Part shown: positions 5,812 through 6,756 of the stretch, piece after piece
Layout: each line of letters starts with the position of its first letter
Numbering within the stretch: position 1 is the stretch's first letter
Assembly: GCA_964589825.1 (NCBI GenBank)
Contig: CAZPUS010000075.1
Location: 1 to 6,756, forward strand
Direction: 5' to 3'
DNA length: 6,756 nt
DNA from: CAZPUS01 sp964589825
GTDB lineage: Bacteria > Fibrobacterota > Chitinivibrionia > Chitinivibrionales > WJKA01
Notes under the pieces: model-generated
Databases searched by the model: none
What the model was told of the DNA's origin: nothing
The model's input: the letters and a program-made list of their open reading frames with translations, nothing else
Program-made: the position numbers and the translations under genes

Positions 5812-6066
5812 TTATTGTTCCTGCAGCGCATCTTTTACTGCGTTATAAAACGACTCTTCGTCGGTGATATATGACGGGTCGATATCCAGCTCGCTGAGCA
5901 GCTGCAGGGTGGCGCGGATAATTTCCGTTTTGCCGATACTGCGCCCCGTACGCTCCAGTATCATACCGCGCAGCTGCTCGAGAAAACGAATATTACGCTT
6001 CGACAGCGTTACGCTCATGCGTATATAGTTATCCCGTCCGCCGGGGAGTCCTTTGCTTTTATCCAT
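5812..6066 (-). CDS. Ribbon-helix-helix DNA-binding regulator
   Basis: The 84-residue product fits the Arc/MetJ/ParG-type fold. A strand (about 14-22, YIRMSVTLS) would pair with its partner in the dimer and enter the DNA major groove. Helix 1 (24-39, NIRFLEQLRGMILERTG) and helix 2 (44-60, GKTEIIRATLQLLSELD) follow, with the turn Gly-Arg-Ser between them. The tail (about 61-84) is acidic and amphipathic, and could bind a partner protein as antitoxin tails do, but no toxin gene follows closely. ATG 6066 lacks a clear ribosome site; ATG 6018 would cut into the strand and is less likely. A good promoter lies upstream, and a 13-base inverted repeat flanks the gene, suggesting self-repression and control of the downstream genes. 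GC-rich, like the 70-residue gene. Confidence 0.85.
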   Translation of the reverse strand: MDKSKGLPGGRDNYIRMSVTLSKRNIRFLEQLRGMILERTGRSIGKTEIIRATLQLLSELDIDPSYITDEESFYNAVKDALQEQ

Positions 6067-6085
6067 AGCGTCGTCACATCATTGC

Positions 6086-6098
6086 AATTGGTGTATTT
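6086..6098. promoter_or_regulatory. Candidate operator half-site in the ribbon-helix-helix leader
   Basis: AATTGGTGTATTT here is the exact reverse complement of 5775-5787. It lies 7 bases downstream of the predicted -10 box, so it covers the expected transcription start of the regulator gene. A protein bound here would block that promoter. Only one arm of the full palindrome at 5770-5783 is present. A second small palindrome, ATATA-C-TATAT at 6106-6116, overlaps the -10 box and may add to the site. Confidence 0.45.
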
Positions 6099-6104
6099 GA
6101 TGAT

Positions 6105-6133
6105 AATATACTATATGTGGCATGCTGTATCAA
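6105..6133 (-). promoter_or_regulatory. Sigma-70-type promoter of the ribbon-helix-helix gene
   Basis: On the minus strand TTGATA (6128-6133) and TATATT (6105-6110) are separated by exactly 17 bases; each matches the consensus at five of six positions. Transcription would start near 6098, giving a leader of about 30 bases before ATG 6066. This is the best promoter match I found in the window. Confidence 0.65.
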
Positions 6134-6186
6134 TACCTCCCCCATTCCGGAGCATGGGTGCGGATTTTATCAATAGTAACGTCAAC

Positions 6187-6218
6187 ATCAGTGTTTTTTT
6201 CTAAAAAACAGGCCTGAT
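6187..6218. promoter_or_regulatory. Imperfect AT-rich hairpin in the divergent region
   Basis: ATCAG then TGTTTTTT (6187-6199) can pair with AAAAAACA (6203-6210) and CTGAT (6214-6218), with a three-base loop and a three-base GGC bulge. It has no following T-run of terminator type on the plus strand and its long arm is almost pure A:T. It could be an operator or a weak structural element; being a terminator is unlikely. Confidence 0.3.
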
Positions 6219-6472
6219 TAGTCCTTGTTTTAGTGTTCAATACCGTGTTATTTTGTTATGCGGACAAGGTGCGGGTATTTTTTGTTCGGGCGGATGGGCA
6301 TGTATACGCGTGGTGCAGTGGATGCGGCATAATCGCGAAATTAAAACCGGCTCTGGTAAGGCCGTGGAAAGGGGGGTATTATGTGGTAACATAACTGTAT
6401 GAGTCCGTATACCAAAAGGAGGTAAAACCACTAATTAATCAAAATCGACATTTTCACGAAAGGTACACTGGA

Positions 6473-6756
6473 ATGAAAAAGCATATGGCGATAATATCAC
6501 TACTGGTTATTATCGGATTGTTTACAGCTTCTTGCTGGAAGGACAATCCAGCTTCACCGGCCATAGAGGAACTCGATAAGGTTGGGGTAACAGAGTGGGA
6601 ACAGATGCGCGAGGATGCACAAAAAGCGATGGATGCGGCGTGTGAGGAGTTTTACGACGGTATCCCGTCGGCTGCGGATACCAAAAGAGGGCTGACACCA
6701 AAGGCCGTGCTGGAGAATGCGACTCCTCCCGCTGATGCGGACAGTATCGCGTGGGA
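6473..6756 (+). CDS. Probable lipoprotein, 5' part only (runs off the window)
   Basis: The only plus-strand gene. The 94 codons present encode MKKHMAIISLLVIIGLFTAS followed by Cys21, a lipoprotein signal peptide with a Thr-Ala-Ser-Cys lipobox. This lacks the usual Leu three residues before the Cys, as relaxed lipoboxes often do. After Cys21 the chain is hydrophilic and Glu/Asp/Ala-rich (about 25-94), with a helical stretch EWEQMREDAQKAMDAACEEF. It should be anchored in the envelope after lipid attachment. The start ATG 6473 has AAAGG about 10 bases upstream; ATG 6485 would leave no basic N terminus. No family is recognised and the 3' end is missing. It is transcribed away from the regulator gene. 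Confidence 0.8.
   Translation, partial: MKKHMAIISLLVIIGLFTASCWKDNPASPAIEELDKVGVTEWEQMREDAQKAMDAACEEFYDGIPSAADTKRGLTPKAVLENATPPADADSIAW

Larger units (their letters stand above)
6067..6472. other. Divergent intergenic region between the regulator and the lipoprotein gene
   Basis: These 406 bases hold no convincing gene. The left part carries the minus-strand promoter and candidate operators. The middle has an imperfect hairpin (6187-6218). The right part, the leader of the plus-strand lipoprotein gene, carries two very short ORFs behind purine-rich ribosome-like sites (6381-6389 and 6399-6425) and an orphan AAGGAGG (6416-6422) with no start codon after it. A CATAAT box at about 6330 lacks a good -35 partner, so I do not call a plus-strand promoter. 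Confidence 0.6.

Noticed and set aside
6237..6431. 64-codon minus-strand ORF starting at 6431
   Set aside because: Its first codons are the complement of the AAGGAGG at 6416-6422, it has no ribosome site, and the His/Pro-rich product looks like random translation.

Overview
This 6.8 kb window reads as an accessory region of a Gram-negative-type (diderm) bacterium. The signs are a cleaved signal peptide, a lipobox protein, small inner-membrane proteins and strong AAGGAGG-type ribosome binding sites. The taxon cannot be fixed from the sequence. The protein style (repeat-rich secreted proteins with a C-terminal membrane pair, relaxed lipobox) would suit a spirochaete or a Fibrobacterota relative, but this is a guess. 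No rRNA, tRNA, CRISPR array or transposase was seen. Base composition is strongly mosaic: the DprA-like gene (2165-3010), the 70-residue gene (5215-5427) and the ribbon-helix-helix gene (5812-6066) are GC-rich, while the zinc-finger/membrane genes and the large secreted-protein gene are AT-richer, with patches near 25% GC.

Nearly everything lies on the minus strand, so transcription runs from right to left. From 6066 downwards the order is: a ribbon-helix-helix regulator behind a good promoter; a doubtful 69-residue ORF coupled by an ATGA overlap to a 70-residue helical protein; a bacterial PH-domain protein (4825-5190); a 66-residue superinfection-immunity-family membrane protein (4511-4711); a protein joining a LIM-like zinc module to that same membrane domain (3850-4458); a second LIM-like protein with an added zinc ribbon and one membrane helix (3162-3797); a 34-residue single-helix membrane protein (3038-3142); a divergent DprA-like protein (2165-3010); and a 662-residue secreted or periplasmic protein (67-2055) whose middle is built from about nineteen 13-14-residue repeats. 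At the right edge a lipoprotein gene starts on the plus strand and runs out of the window (6473 onwards). It is separated from the regulator by a 406-base divergent intergenic region.

Three structures stand out. First, a 165-base block with one mismatch occurs twice, 661 bases apart. Each copy spans the 3' end of an immunity-family gene, the intergenic spacer and the start of the next zinc-finger gene, which points to recent tandem duplication or gene conversion. Second, a 13-base inverted repeat flanks the ribbon-helix-helix gene; one copy sits at its predicted transcription start and the other lies within a palindrome upstream of the next genes, so both look like operators. Third, the 13-residue repeat array of the large secreted protein matches no repeat family I can name.

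Taken together, the zinc-module/superinfection-immunity proteins, the PH protein, the small membrane proteins and the DprA-like protein could form a membrane-associated phage-exclusion or DNA-uptake-control cassette. That is inference from family names and gene order, not something the sequence proves.
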